Positions 1 to 10,000 of a stretch of DNA of 35,167 nucleotides are shown here, piece by piece; the stretch's first letter is position 1; the number at the start of each line of letters is the position of its first letter. Position numbers and translations under genes: made by a program. This DNA is from a virus. The notes below the pieces were generated by a model. It did no database searches and was not told where the DNA came from. It saw only the letters and a list, made by a program, of their open reading frames with translations. The stretch lies in the IMG/VR virus record IMGVR_UViG_3300048028_000296, positions 1 through 35,167 of that record; one strand, written 5' to 3'.

Positions 1-1326
1 AGCGGTGCTAAAGTTTTAGGAACTGATACATTATTAAAATGGGAACTTGCTGAAAACATGTCAAGACCTTATGCTGATACAACAAAAGTTGAAATGAATT
101 ATTCTATATGCGCGCCACGTATGTACAAAGGTAGAATTGATTCATTGGTTAGTAAGTGTATTGGCTTTGCTGATATGATTCAAATAACACATTTAAAACT
201 GCAGCAAGTTTTATCTCGTATGGTACCAGATGGTGTATATTTAGATATGGACGGCTTAGCTGAAGTTGATCTTGGTAATGGTACTAATTATAATCCTGCC
301 GAAGCTTTAAACATGTATTTCCAAACAGGTTCTATTGTTGGTAGATCACTTACGCAAGATGGTGAAATTAATAGAGGTAAAGTACCTATTCAAGAATTAC
401 AAAGCAGTAGTGGTGGCGCTAAAATACAAAGTTTAATTACTACGTATCAATATTATTTACAAATGATACGTGACGTGACCGGACTTAACGAAGCAAGAGA
501 TGGTAGCTTGCCTGATCGAAATACGTTAGTTGGATTACAAAAGTTAGCAGCTACTGCTTCAAATACAGCTACTAGACATATAAATCAATCAAGTTTATAT
601 ATAACTCTTAGAATAGCTGAAAACATTGCTTTAAAAATAGCAGATGCTTTAGAGTTTCCATTAACTGCAGAGTCATTGAAAAACTCAATATCTGCTTTTA
701 ATGTTGAAACATTAAGACAAGTAGAAGATTTAAACTTACACGATTTTGGTATATTCTTAGAATTAGAACCAGACGAAGAAGAGCAAGCTAAATTAGAGGC
801 TAATATTCAAGTTGCTTTACAATCAGGTAATATTGATTTAGATGACGCTATAGATTTACGTCAAATAAAAAATATTAAACTTGCTAATCAAATGCTTAAA
901 ATTAAGCGTAAGAAAAAGCAAAAACAAGATATGCTTACTCAGCAGTCTAATATACAAGCTCAAGCAGCTGCTCAAGCTGAAACTGCTGAAAAAACAGCTA
1001 TGGCTGAAGTACAAAAGCAAGAAGCAATATCAGGATCTAAGGTTCAATACGAGCAGGCTAGAACTGAAATGGAAATTAAAAAAATGGAAATACAGTCTCA
1101 GCTTGACCAACAAAAAATGCAAATGCAACATCAGTTTGACATGCAATTAAAGCAGATGGAAACTCAAATGCAAACGCAAAAAGAAAATCAAAAAGAAGAT
1201 AGAAAAGACAAGCGTATAAAAATTGAAGGTACGCAACAGAGTGAAATGATAAGCCAAAGAAAAAATGATGGTATACCTTTAAACTTTGAACAACAATCGG
1301 AGCAAGGCGCACAAGCGTTTATGTAA
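1..1326 (+). CDS. Portal protein, C-terminal part (5' end outside window)
   Basis: The frame is open from base 1, with no start before the in-frame ATG at 58, so this is the 3' part of a longer gene. Seen: about the first 270 residues are mixed and mainly helical, followed by a long Gln/Lys/Met-rich coiled-coil tail (roughly 880-1320) rich in KQ and QMQ patterns. Its place directly before a scaffold-like gene and the major capsid gene matches the usual portal-scaffold-capsid order, and a helical segment followed by a Q-rich coiled coil fits the wing/crown part of portals of marine phages. The portal dodecamer forms the DNA channel at one capsid vertex and docks the terminase and tail. The family call rests on order and general resemblance rather than a diagnostic motif. 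The terminase is expected upstream, outside the window. Confidence 0.68.
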   Translation, partial: SGAKVLGTDTLLKWELAENMSRPYADTTKVEMNYSICAPRMYKGRIDSLVSKCIGFADMIQITHLKLQQVLSRMVPDGVYLDMDGLAEVDLGNGTNYNPAEALNMYFQTGSIVGRSLTQDGEINRGKVPIQELQSSSGGAKIQSLITTYQYYLQMIRDVTGLNEARDGSLPDRNTLVGLQKLAATASNTATRHINQSSLYITLRIAENIALKIADALEFPLTAESLKNSISAFNVETLRQVEDLNLHDFGIFLELEPDEEEQAKLEANIQVALQSGNIDLDDAIDLRQIKNIKLANQMLKIKRKKKQKQDMLTQQSNIQAQAAAQAETAEKTAMAEVQKQEAISGSKVQYEQARTEMEIKKMEIQSQLDQQKMQMQHQFDMQLKQMETQMQTQKENQKEDRKDKRIKIEGTQQSEMISQRKNDGIPLNFEQQSEQGAQAFM

Positions 1327-1339
1327 ATGTTTATTTAAT

Positions 1340-1361
1340 TATTTAATTATATTATATTATG
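1340..1361 (+). promoter_or_regulatory. AT-only leader shared with gene at 4101
   Basis: The 22 bases ending in the ATG of the scaffold-like gene match those ending in the ATG of the gene at 4101 at 21 of 22 positions (only the tenth base differs). No Shine-Dalgarno sequence is present. It could be a translation-initiation element or a promoter remnant; the AT-rich background makes partial chance similarity possible. Confidence 0.35.
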
Positions 1362-2561
1362 TCAGAAGTAAAAACAAATGAACCTGTTAAACAGGAAGGT
1401 GACTTTAAATTAAAAACAAAGAAAACACCTAAAAAATTAAACGAAACTAAAGATAATATTACTAAAGTAAATATTAATCAAAAAGAACCTTTGGTAGAGT
1501 TAGAAAGTAACATTACTAAAGTAGAAATAAAAAAAGAAGACGATGCCATTCAAATCGGAGAAGCAAAGGAGGTATCTGTGGAAGAACCATCCGGAAATAG
1601 CGCAGAGGTGGGAAAACCTGTACAAGAGTCCAACGAGACTACTGAAGGGTTTTCTCCGATCCAAGAAGTAACAGAAGCTGAAGTTAAACAAGTTGAAGCT
1701 GAAGTTAAAGAAGCTATAAGAGATGAAAAAGTATTAGGCAAACCATTGCCAGAAAACATTGAAAAGCTAGTTGCTTTTATGGAAGAAACTGGTGGGACAA
1801 TAGAAGATTATACTCGTCTTAATGCTGACTATAGCAATGTAGACGATAAAACTCTTATTAAAGAGTATTACAAAAAAAATAAACCTTATTTAGATTCTGA
1901 AGATCTTGATCTTTTGTTAGAAGATTTTGACTACGATGAAGACATAGATGAAGATAAGGATATACGCAAAAAGAAACTTGCGTTTAAAGAAGAAGTTGCA
2001 AAAGCCAAAAACTTTTTAGAGGAAACCAAGAGTAAATATTACGACGAGATCAAGTTGAGACCGGGCGTTACTCAGGAACAACAAAAAGCTATGGATTTTT
2101 TCAATAGATATAACAAGGAGCAAGAACAAGCTGAGCAACAGCATCAAATGTTTAAAGATAATACAAAAAAGCTTTTTAGCGATGATTTCAAAGGTTTTGA
2201 TATCAGTGTTGGTGAAAAGAAATATAAGTATAACATTCAAAACAAAGATAAAGTTGCAGAAAACCAGTCTAATATAACAAACCTCGTTGGGAAGTTCCTA
2301 GACGAATCTGGTAATGTTAAAGACGTTAATGGTTATCACAAGGCTATGTATGCTGCTGAAAACGTAGATAAGATTGCCTCTCATTTCTATGAGCAAGGAA
2401 AAGCAGACGCTGTAAAAGAAGTTGTAAACAAATCTAAAAACCTTACTGACACTAAAGCTAGGACTAGTCAAGGAGATGTGTTTATTGGCGGATTTAAAGT
2501 TAAAGCTATTTCAGGTGCTGATTCTACAAAACTTAAAATAAAAACTAAAAAATTTAACTAA
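1359..2561 (+). CDS. Putative capsid scaffolding protein
   Basis: 400 residues, highly charged (Glu, Lys, Asp) and helical or disordered by composition, lying between the portal and the major capsid gene. Those traits are typical of phage scaffolds, which guide procapsid assembly and then leave or are degraded. Seen: a Lys-rich N-terminus, an acidic linker with GNSAEVGKP and TTEGFSP in the middle, an Asp/Glu-rich patch around residues 185-200 and a Gln-rich helix around residues 245-265. The ATG at 1359 follows an A/T-only leader 33 bases after the portal stop. Bases 1542-1670 are clearly richer in G+C (61 of 129 by hand count) than their surroundings. No protease domain is visible. The function is inferred from position and composition only. 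Confidence 0.5.
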   Translation: MSEVKTNEPVKQEGDFKLKTKKTPKKLNETKDNITKVNINQKEPLVELESNITKVEIKKEDDAIQIGEAKEVSVEEPSGNSAEVGKPVQESNETTEGFSPIQEVTEAEVKQVEAEVKEAIRDEKVLGKPLPENIEKLVAFMEETGGTIEDYTRLNADYSNVDDKTLIKEYYKKNKPYLDSEDLDLLLEDFDYDEDIDEDKDIRKKKLAFKEEVAKAKNFLEETKSKYYDEIKLRPGVTQEQQKAMDFFNRYNKEQEQAEQQHQMFKDNTKKLFSDDFKGFDISVGEKKYKYNIQNKDKVAENQSNITNLVGKFLDESGNVKDVNGYHKAMYAAENVDKIASHFYEQGKADAVKEVVNKSKNLTDTKARTSQGDVFIGGFKVKAISGADSTKLKIKTKKFN

Positions 2562-2576
2562 TAAAAACTTAAAATT

Positions 2577-4025
2577 ATGAGTTTAACTCCTCAATTTGGT
2601 AAAATTGTTCCATCTCAAAGTCAAGAGTTATTGAACAGTAATTACCTACAATTTGACAATACTGCAGGTGGTGCATATGATGCTACAAAAACAAGCACTT
2701 TCGCACAGCAGTATTTGCCTGAAATTTATGAACAAGAAGTAGAGCGTTATGGAAACAGAACGTTATCTGGATTCTTAAGAATGGTTGGCGCTGAAATGCC
2801 AATGACATCTGATCAAGTTATTTGGTCTGAACAAAATAGATTACACATTGCATATGATGGATGTACTCTACCAGGTGGTGCTCCTCAGTTAACTATTAAA
2901 GTTAACAATGTAGCAGGTACAACAAACGTTATTTCACCTAGAGCTACTGTTGTTGTTTTAGATCCAGCTACTGGTCTTGAAGAAAAATGTTTAGTAACTG
3001 ATTCTAATACCACTACTGGTGTTATTACTGTACAACCTTATACTCTTGCTAATCTTAATACTTTTACAACTACAGGATTAAAAGTATTTGTTTACGGTTC
3101 TGAGTATGCGAAAGGTGGTAAAATTGACACTGGCGCTGTTGGCGCTAACACTGGAACTCAATACGTAAGTGTTGAGCCTTCTTTCCAGCAATATGCTAAT
3201 TCACCAATTATCCTAAAAAGCCAATACGTAGTATCTGGTTCTGATATGGCTCAAATTGGATGGGTTGAAGTTGCTACTGAAGATGGTGCTTCTGGATATT
3301 TATGGTACTTAAAAGCTGAGTCTGAAACAAGACTACGTTTTGAAGATTACTTAGAAATGTCTATGGTTGAATCTGAAAAAGCAACTGGTGCTGCTGCGGC
3401 TTCTGCAAACGGTAGTGAAGGTTTATTTGCTGCTATTAATGATCGTGGTAATGTACAAGTAGGGTTTACAGCTGCTGCTGGACTTGATGATTTTGATGCT
3501 ATTTTGAAAAACTTAGATACTCAAGGTGCTATTGAAGAAAACATGCTTTTCTTACAAAGACAAACTGCTCTTGATTTTGATGATATGCTAGCTGCGATCT
3601 CTGGTGGAACTGCCGGAGGTACTGCATTTGGATTATTTGAAAACTCTGAGGAAATGGCATTAAATCTTGGATTTAGTGGTTTCCGTAGAGGATCTTACGA
3701 TTTCTACAAAACTGATTGGAAATACTTAAATGATGCTTCAACTCGTGGCGCTATCGACGGAATTAATTCTATCGAAGGTGTTTTAATACCTGCTGGAACA
3801 TCAACAGTATACGATCAAGTATTAGGAACTAATATCCGTAGACCTTTCTTACACGTGCGATACAGAGCTTCACAAAGTGATGATCGTCGTATGAAGTCTT
3901 GGTTGACTGGTTCTGCTGGTGGTGCGTTTACATCTACATTAGATGCTATGGAAGTAAACTTCCTATCTGAAAGATGTTTAGTAACACAAGCTGCTAACAA
4001 TTTTGTATTATTCAAAGGAATCTAA
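2577..4025 (+). CDS. Major capsid protein
   Basis: 482 residues, length and position typical of an HK97-fold major capsid protein. Seen: an N-terminal segment with QQYLPEIYEQEVERYGNRT (around residues 43-62) and MVGAEMPMTSDQVIWSE (around 68-84). A beta-rich insertion follows at about residues 105-180 (VVVLDPATGLEEK, TTTGVITVQPY), then a helical stretch with EDYLEMSMVESEKATGAA, and a conserved-looking end with RRPFLHVRYRASQSDDRRMKSW and CLVTQAANNF. The insertion could be an I-domain or E-loop elaboration. The gene lies between the scaffold-like gene and connector genes and is followed by a strong hairpin, as expected where the most abundant virion product must be made in excess. The start follows an A-rich leader. 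Confidence 0.85.
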   Translation: MSLTPQFGKIVPSQSQELLNSNYLQFDNTAGGAYDATKTSTFAQQYLPEIYEQEVERYGNRTLSGFLRMVGAEMPMTSDQVIWSEQNRLHIAYDGCTLPGGAPQLTIKVNNVAGTTNVISPRATVVVLDPATGLEEKCLVTDSNTTTGVITVQPYTLANLNTFTTTGLKVFVYGSEYAKGGKIDTGAVGANTGTQYVSVEPSFQQYANSPIILKSQYVVSGSDMAQIGWVEVATEDGASGYLWYLKAESETRLRFEDYLEMSMVESEKATGAAAASANGSEGLFAAINDRGNVQVGFTAAAGLDDFDAILKNLDTQGAIEENMLFLQRQTALDFDDMLAAISGGTAGGTAFGLFENSEEMALNLGFSGFRRGSYDFYKTDWKYLNDASTRGAIDGINSIEGVLIPAGTSTVYDQVLGTNIRRPFLHVRYRASQSDDRRMKSWLTGSAGGAFTSTLDAMEVNFLSERCLVTQAANNFVLFKGI

Positions 4026-4040
4026 TAATGATTCAAACTT

Positions 4041-4076
4041 AATAATATCCCCGTCTTCGGGCGGGGTATTATTTTT
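4041..4076 (+). terminator. Hairpin with UUCG tetraloop after capsid gene
   Basis: The lower stem pairs 4041-4047 with 4067-4073 (A/T only). A single bulged T sits at 4048. The upper stem pairs CCCCG (4049-4053) with CGGGG (4062-4066), then T-G and C-G, closed by a TTCG loop (4056-4059). TTT follows the stem. The next start codon is only about 25 bases downstream, leaving little room for a separate promoter, so it may act as a partial terminator or an mRNA 3'-end stabiliser. Confidence 0.8.
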
Positions 4077-4081
4077 ATAAC

Positions 4082-4103
4082 TATTTAATTTTATTATATT
4101 ATG
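4082..4103 (+). promoter_or_regulatory. AT-only leader shared with gene at 1359
   Basis: Second copy of the 22-base leader at 1340-1361, with one mismatch. It starts six bases after the T run of the capsid hairpin and ends in the ATG of the 271-residue gene. Promoter and translation-enhancer roles are both possible. Confidence 0.35.
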
Positions 4104-4916
4104 GCTAAAAAAGCTAAAGCAGAAACTATTGAGGTTGCACCTCAAGAAGTGGCAGTAAAAACTGCTCCTAAACCCACAAAACCAACGTGGGAAATTAAAG
4201 ATAGAATTTATTATTTAAAAAATAGTAAATCTCCTCTTACTTTCACAATACCTGGAAAGCATACTAAAAAACACGCATTACTTTATTTTGATGAAAAAAC
4301 AGGTAAGCAAAGAGAAATTAGATATGCTACTAACCAAGATTCACCTCTTGTAGACGAGCAAAAAGGTGAAGCAACTTTAGGTCATATTATTTTTAAAGAT
4401 GGTGATTTAAAAGTGCCAAAAGAAAAACAAAATCTACAAAAACTACTTTCTTTGTATCACCCTTTAAAAGGTAGAATGTATGAAGAGTTTAGCGCTGTGC
4501 AAGAAGCTTCTGATGATTTAGATATTTTAGATCTTCAAATTGACGCTTTAAATGCAGCTAGAAACATGGACGTAGATCAAGCAGAAGCTATTTTAAGAGT
4601 TGAAAAAGGCTCTGAAGTAAATAGCATGAGTTCTAAAGAACTTAAAAGAGATTTGCTTATATTCGCAAGAAATAATCCTGGATTATTTATTAATTTAGCA
4701 AATGATGATAATGTTCAATTGAGAAACGTAGCTATTAGAGCTCAAGAAGCTGGAATAATAGCTTTATCTCAAGACCAAAGAACATTTACATGGGGATCAA
4801 ACGGTAGAAAATTAATGAACGTACCTTTTGATGAAAACCCTTACTCAGCATTTGCTGCTTTCTTAAAAACAGATGAAGGTGTTGAGATCTATAAATCTAT
4901 AGATAAAAAACTATAA
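4101..4916 (+). CDS. Conserved virion-module protein of unknown function
   Basis: 271 residues, soluble, no membrane segment. Seen: a Lys/Ala/Pro-rich N-terminal tail (about residues 1-28), a beta-rich middle with IKDRIYYLKNSKSPLTFTIPG and RYATNQDSPLVDEQKGEA (about 30-95), then a helical C-terminal half (about 110-260) with an acidic stretch SDDLDILDLQIDAL. It is bracketed by two UUCG-capped hairpins, so its dose can differ from both the capsid gene before it and the connector genes after it. Position suggests a minor capsid, head-completion or capsid-decorating protein. I do not recognise a specific family, and no enzymatic motif is visible. Confidence 0.8.
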   Translation: MAKKAKAETIEVAPQEVAVKTAPKPTKPTWEIKDRIYYLKNSKSPLTFTIPGKHTKKHALLYFDEKTGKQREIRYATNQDSPLVDEQKGEATLGHIIFKDGDLKVPKEKQNLQKLLSLYHPLKGRMYEEFSAVQEASDDLDILDLQIDALNAARNMDVDQAEAILRVEKGSEVNSMSSKELKRDLLIFARNNPGLFINLANDDNVQLRNVAIRAQEAGIIALSQDQRTFTWGSNGRKLMNVPFDENPYSAFAAFLKTDEGVEIYKSIDKKL

Positions 4917-4925
4917 AAACAAGTG

Positions 4926-4964
4926 ATACTATAACAGAGGCGGTTTCGGCCGCCTTTATAGTAT
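4926..4964 (+). terminator. Bulged hairpin with TTCG loop
   Basis: The lower stem pairs 4926-4934 with 4956-4964 (nine A/T-rich pairs). CAG (4935-4937) is bulged on the 5' side, then A-T and GGCGG (4939-4943) pair with CCGCC (4950-4954), a T-G pair follows, and the loop is TTCG (4945-4948). No T run follows, so termination may be inefficient; it may instead protect the mRNA 3' end or be a processing site. The architecture resembles the hairpin at 4041. Confidence 0.7.
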
Positions 4965-4979
4965 AATAAAAAATTAATA

Positions 4980-5792
4980 ATGGCGGTAAATATAAACACA
5001 GTATATCAAACAGTCTTGTATATTTTAAACAAAGAGCAAAGAGGTTATATTCCACCAGCTGAATTTAATAGTTTAGCAGCACAAGTACAAGACGAAATAT
5101 TTCAATCATACTTTCCTGATGGTAATCAAGTAAATAGACTAAATCAAAACAATACACAAAACGATACGGAGTTTTTTAACATGTTTAAAGATATTAGTTA
5201 TAAACTATATCCTTTTGAAAGAGAAATTCCTTTTTCTTATGATGCAACTATAGATGGATGGTCAACTCAAGGTATGAACATTTATAAGATAGGTAATATA
5301 ACGGCTACATATGATAGAGCTAACGTAGGTCCAATTCAATTGCAAAATATAACACAATCTGATTGGCTAGGTGGAGCTTCAATAAATCCAATAGTACAAT
5401 TAACTTCTAAGAGTGATTATGATAAAATAACAAGATCTAAGTTAACCGCTCCAACACAGCAATATCCTATATGTTATACTACACACGTTCTTTATAATTC
5501 GACTGGCCAATACCAAACAGGTAGTTTACTTTTAAAAATATCTCCTCTTCCAAACTCTGTTAGTGTTAACTGCTTAATGTCGCCTAATAGACCTCAATGG
5601 AATTTTACAGTAGGTTCTCTTGGGCAATACATATATAGCGGATCTTCTATTAATTTTCAATTAGATATTTCTGAAAAAACAAATATAATAACAAACATAT
5701 TAAAGTATGCTGGAGTTATAGTAAATGATCCTACTGTTATACAAGTAGCAGAGCAAGAGGCTAAGTCTGTAGAAATTAACACAAAATCTTAA
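4980..5792 (+). CDS. Virion structural protein, connector region
   Basis: 270 residues. Seen: a helical N-terminus with INTVYQTVLYILNKEQRGYIPPAEFNSLAAQVQDEIF in which the KEQRGY-PPAEF core stands out, followed by a beta-rich middle and end (SLLLKISPLPNSVSVNCLMSPNRPQW). The N-terminal pattern is one I associate with structural proteins of marine tailed phages encoded just after the capsid gene; no experimentally named homologue comes to mind. It is followed after 3 bases by the 414-residue gene, so the two are probably translated together. Likely a head-to-tail adaptor or ring protein; this is inferred from order only. Confidence 0.75.
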   Translation: MAVNINTVYQTVLYILNKEQRGYIPPAEFNSLAAQVQDEIFQSYFPDGNQVNRLNQNNTQNDTEFFNMFKDISYKLYPFEREIPFSYDATIDGWSTQGMNIYKIGNITATYDRANVGPIQLQNITQSDWLGGASINPIVQLTSKSDYDKITRSKLTAPTQQYPICYTTHVLYNSTGQYQTGSLLLKISPLPNSVSVNCLMSPNRPQWNFTVGSLGQYIYSGSSINFQLDISEKTNIITNILKYAGVIVNDPTVIQVAEQEAKSVEINTKS

Positions 5793-5795
5793 AAA

Positions 5796-7040
5796 ATGAG
5801 TTATACGGCAAACGCGAGTAGTTTAACAACAGAAACAAACCAACAGTATTATCAAGGTGCTCAAGTGTTCTTTTCTAACGCAAACCTACCTAATCCAAAC
5901 GTGCAAGTGTTTACTACTACGTTTAACACTGATTTAATGTATGGAGATCATAATCCTACTAATGTAAAGTACGCGCTAAATAATTTTAAATTATATACTA
6001 GTGCTACTGGTTTACCAGGTTCTTTTACAGAATACACATCAGCTTATACTGTTCTTAATAATGCTATAACACTAACAGGATTAGCCGCTTCAACATATGT
6101 AGTCGTGCAGTTAAAAACATTAGACGGTGGTAATTATGGTAATCAAGATGCTATTGGAACTACTGTAGAAGAAAATTATGGTGGCTACGAATACTTAAGT
6201 TTAGGCGATATTTGTGATAACTTTATGGTAGGTTATGTTGGTGATGGAAAAATATTACAAAACGCTAAGAAATCTGATGTATTGTTTTTTGCTAAAAGAT
6301 CTTTACAAGAGTTTAGCTATGATACTTTAAAATGTATATATTCACAAGAGCTTAACGTGCCTCCTAGTTTAAGTTTGCCATTACCTCAAGACTACGTAAA
6401 CTATGTTAGAGTTTCTTGGATAGACCAGCTTGGTATAAAAAGAATTATATATCCAACAAACAATCTTACAACAAGTCCTTACAGTAACCCTATACAAGAT
6501 AACACAGGGATTCCAACTCAAGATAATTTTGGCCAAACACTTGAAGGAGATTCTATAACAGAAGATAGATGGAAAACAGCCAACGATACAGTAATAAGTC
6601 AAACGTTTTTTAATAATATAGATGACTATGCTTATTGGGCTAATTATTATGGATTTGATAATAGCATTTTCTACGGTCAACAATACGGTTTAGAACCTCA
6701 ATACTCACAAGTAAATGGCTGGTTTAACATGAATGAAAGAGAAGGCAAGATAAGTTTCTCTAGTAGTTTAGTTGGAAAATTAATAGTCTTAGAATATATA
6801 TCTGATGGTCTTTCTAGTAATGGCAGTAGTAAAATACCTAAAATGGCAGAAGACGCTCTTTATGCATCTATACTATATAACATAGTATCTACGCGATCTG
6901 GCCAACAAGAGTACACTGTTCAAAGATTGAAAAGAGATAGATCAGCTAAGCTTAGAAACGCTAAAATAAGATTATCAAACATAAAACTAGACGAAATAGT
7001 TCAAGTAATGCGAGGTAAATCTAAATGGATAAAACACTAA
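5796..7040 (+). CDS. Virion structural protein, probable head-tail connector/tail ring
   Basis: 414 residues in two parts. The N-terminal third (about residues 15-120) is beta-rich and Thr/Asn-rich, ending LTGLAASTYVVVQLKTLDGG, and looks like an added Ig-like or fibronectin-like domain. The rest carries a pattern common in podovirus connector/tail-ring proteins: GDGKILQNAKKSDVLFFAKR, then a beta stretch SLSLPLPQDYVNYVRVSWID, then a helical end (AEDALYASILYNIVSTRSG) with a basic C-terminus. It sits 3 bases after the previous gene and 6 bases before the 1744-residue tail gene. Function is inferred from position and fold-like pattern; the N-terminal beta domain may be surface exposed. Confidence 0.75.
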   Translation: MSYTANASSLTTETNQQYYQGAQVFFSNANLPNPNVQVFTTTFNTDLMYGDHNPTNVKYALNNFKLYTSATGLPGSFTEYTSAYTVLNNAITLTGLAASTYVVVQLKTLDGGNYGNQDAIGTTVEENYGGYEYLSLGDICDNFMVGYVGDGKILQNAKKSDVLFFAKRSLQEFSYDTLKCIYSQELNVPPSLSLPLPQDYVNYVRVSWIDQLGIKRIIYPTNNLTTSPYSNPIQDNTGIPTQDNFGQTLEGDSITEDRWKTANDTVISQTFFNNIDDYAYWANYYGFDNSIFYGQQYGLEPQYSQVNGWFNMNEREGKISFSSSLVGKLIVLEYISDGLSSNGSSKIPKMAEDALYASILYNIVSTRSGQQEYTVQRLKRDRSAKLRNAKIRLSNIKLDEIVQVMRGKSKWIKH

Positions 7041-7046
7041 AATTTA

Positions 7047-10000
7047 ATGGCTAAAGCTCAAAATACTTTCTTAAAGTCTAAGATGAATAAAGACTTAGAC
7101 GCTCGTATACTACCAAATGGTGAATATAGAGATGCTATAAATGTTCAAATAAGTAAATCAGAAGGAGCACAAGTAGGTAATTTAGAAAATGTTTTAGGAA
7201 ACACTTCCGTTTTAAACATTCAAACAGTAACAAATACAACAGACTTAGTTTGTATAGGGAATTTTGCTGATGAAATAAATAGTACTGTTTATTTATTTTT
7301 AACTGATTATACCGACACTACACCTGACGAGCCAAATTACAGTCCAACAAATGGATCTTGTATAATATCTTACAATGTTCTTTCTGGTTCTTCTGTTGTT
7401 TTAGTTAAAGGTGGTTTTTTAAATTTTTCAACTACTAATTTAATTACAGGTATAAACATATTAGAAACATTATTATTTTTTACAGATAATAGGAATCAAC
7501 CTAGAGTTATAGATGTTTCTTTAGCTAATCCAAACAATCTATCACAACCAATATATTACTCTAGTGAAGACTCTATATCAGTAGCTAAATATAATCCTTA
7601 TCAAACTATAGAGCTTTGGCAAAAAAGTATTTTAGGTCAAAGTGCTTCAGTGCCTTACGAAACTACTATGAAAGATGTTAGTAGTAAATTTCTTCCAAAT
7701 GGTGGATTAGGTACAAGACTAGGACCTTACACTGGATCCGCAAGTATATTGTTAGACGCAGGGACAGTAGCTGGAGATATATTAAATCCATTAAACCCAT
7801 CAGGAGGTTTTACTAGAGTAGGTTATATAACTTCTTCAGGTGGAGATATAGTTATTATAAGCGGAGCAACTGTAGCCTCTACCTCTTATAATTCTAGCGC
7901 AAATAAGTGGACAATAAATATAAGTGGTGGTAATTTTCCTAGCATACCTAGCAACGAAACATATCAAATAATAATAAATCCTAACCCGTATTATAACTCT
8001 ACTTTTTCAGGTGATCCTGATTATTTAGAAGATAAATTTGTTAGGTTTAGTTACAGATATAGATTTGAAGACAATACTTATTCTATATTTGCTCCATTTA
8101 CACAAACAGCTTTTATACCTAAGCAAGATGGTTATTTTATGTATGTAGATCAAGCAGGTGTTCAAGACGTTGATGATGAATCAGAAACATATAGAAGTAC
8201 AGTAGTTTATTTTGTAGAAAATAAAGTTAATAGTATAGATCTTAGAATACCATTACCGTATTTTAATTATGATTTGCAAAATGCTTTAAAAGTGTCTCAA
8301 ATTGATATTCTTTATAAAGAATCTGACGGCTTAAGTGTTAAAGTAATTGAAACAATACCTGTTAGCGAAATAACTACATCTTCTGGTATATGCTTAGCAG
8401 CTGGCGCTCAAACAGTTTCAGCAGGCAGCGCAATAAATGTAGACAATATAAGAGGAGGTATAAATGTAGGATCTAGAGTTATTGGATCAGGTGTTCCTGA
8501 TAATACTTTTGTAACAAGTTTTACACCTACAGATCCCAGTAATCCTGTAGCTGGAGTATTGATTGTAGATCAAAACGTTGTTTTAGCAGATAATGATTTT
8601 ATGACTGTTGGAGATATTAGTTATTTTGAATATAACTATAATTCTAGCAAACCCACTAAAACATTACCTGAATCTGAATTAATAAGAGTATATGATAAAG
8701 TTCCAGTAAAAGCCTTAGCTCAAGAGGTGGCTGGTAATAGAGTAATGTATGGTAACTTTATAAACAAAAACAATCCACCTGATTTCATAAACTATAATGT
8801 AGCGTGCACACCTAAATCTGACTTTACTTTAAATGAAGCTACTGTCGCGTATAGTGGTGGAGCTGCTACGTATTCTGCTGGAAGTACTATAGCTGTCAAT
8901 GTAAGTAAGGCTCCTGAAGGGTTTTTTGCTGGTATGATAATTACTTGTAATGCAGCTGGGGCTATAATACCAAATGGAACTCTTTTAACTAGCACTAGTA
9001 ATAACGGTGCTGGTTCTGCGAACATAACATTAGATCAAAATATAACTCTACCTAGCGGATCTGTTGTTTTAATTTTTGAACCAGGTGGTAATGTAGAGAC
9101 TACAACTAGTATTGTAGAATACCCTAATAGCTCTGTTAAAACAAATAGAAACTATCAAGTAGGTTTTGTACTTTCAGATAGATACGGTAGACAGTCTAGC
9201 GTGATATTATCAAACAATAAAGAAACAATAACCGTAGGAGGTATTTCATATTCTGGATCTACTTTGTACTCTCCTTATATAGACAATATTGATAAAGATC
9301 AATGGCCTGGTAATTCTATAAAGTTATTAGTTAATGAGCTTATAGCTCCAGACAATTCATACAATGGAAACATTAATAGTGCTTCTTATAATCCTCTAGG
9401 ATGGTATTCTTATAAAGTTGTTGTTAAACAAACAGAGCAAGATTATTACAATGTTTATCTGCCAGGTATTATGGCTGGTTATCCTGAAGATAATATAATT
9501 GAACTTGGAAAAACATCTCATGCTGTTTTAATAAACGATAATATTAATAAAGTTCCTAGAGACTTAAGCGAAGTAGGTCCTGATCAAAAACAATTTAGAA
9601 GCTCTGTTCAGTTATTTGGTAGAGTAGAAAACACAAATATAGCTATAAGCACAAATACAGGTGCTAGCAATGAACAGTATTATCCTGAAAGAAGCTCAGA
9701 TACTGTAAGTTCTATAGCTACAGCTAAAGATCTTTTTGAATATGACGCGTCTAATCCACCTCAACCTAATTACTTTCCACAGTTTTATTCCATAGATTCA
9801 AATCCTTTAATAGCTAGAATAAGTACTGAAAAACAAATAGGTGAAATATCTACTACTAACTACGCTCCAGCTTCAGCAAAAGTTAATATTGCTGTTACTA
9901 ATGGTAATGTGGTTCAGTTAACAAATATTTCTGGGACTGTTAGTCCTAATGATTTAGTTTCTGGAGGAGATTTACCTGAAGGAGTTTACGTTTTTTCTAT

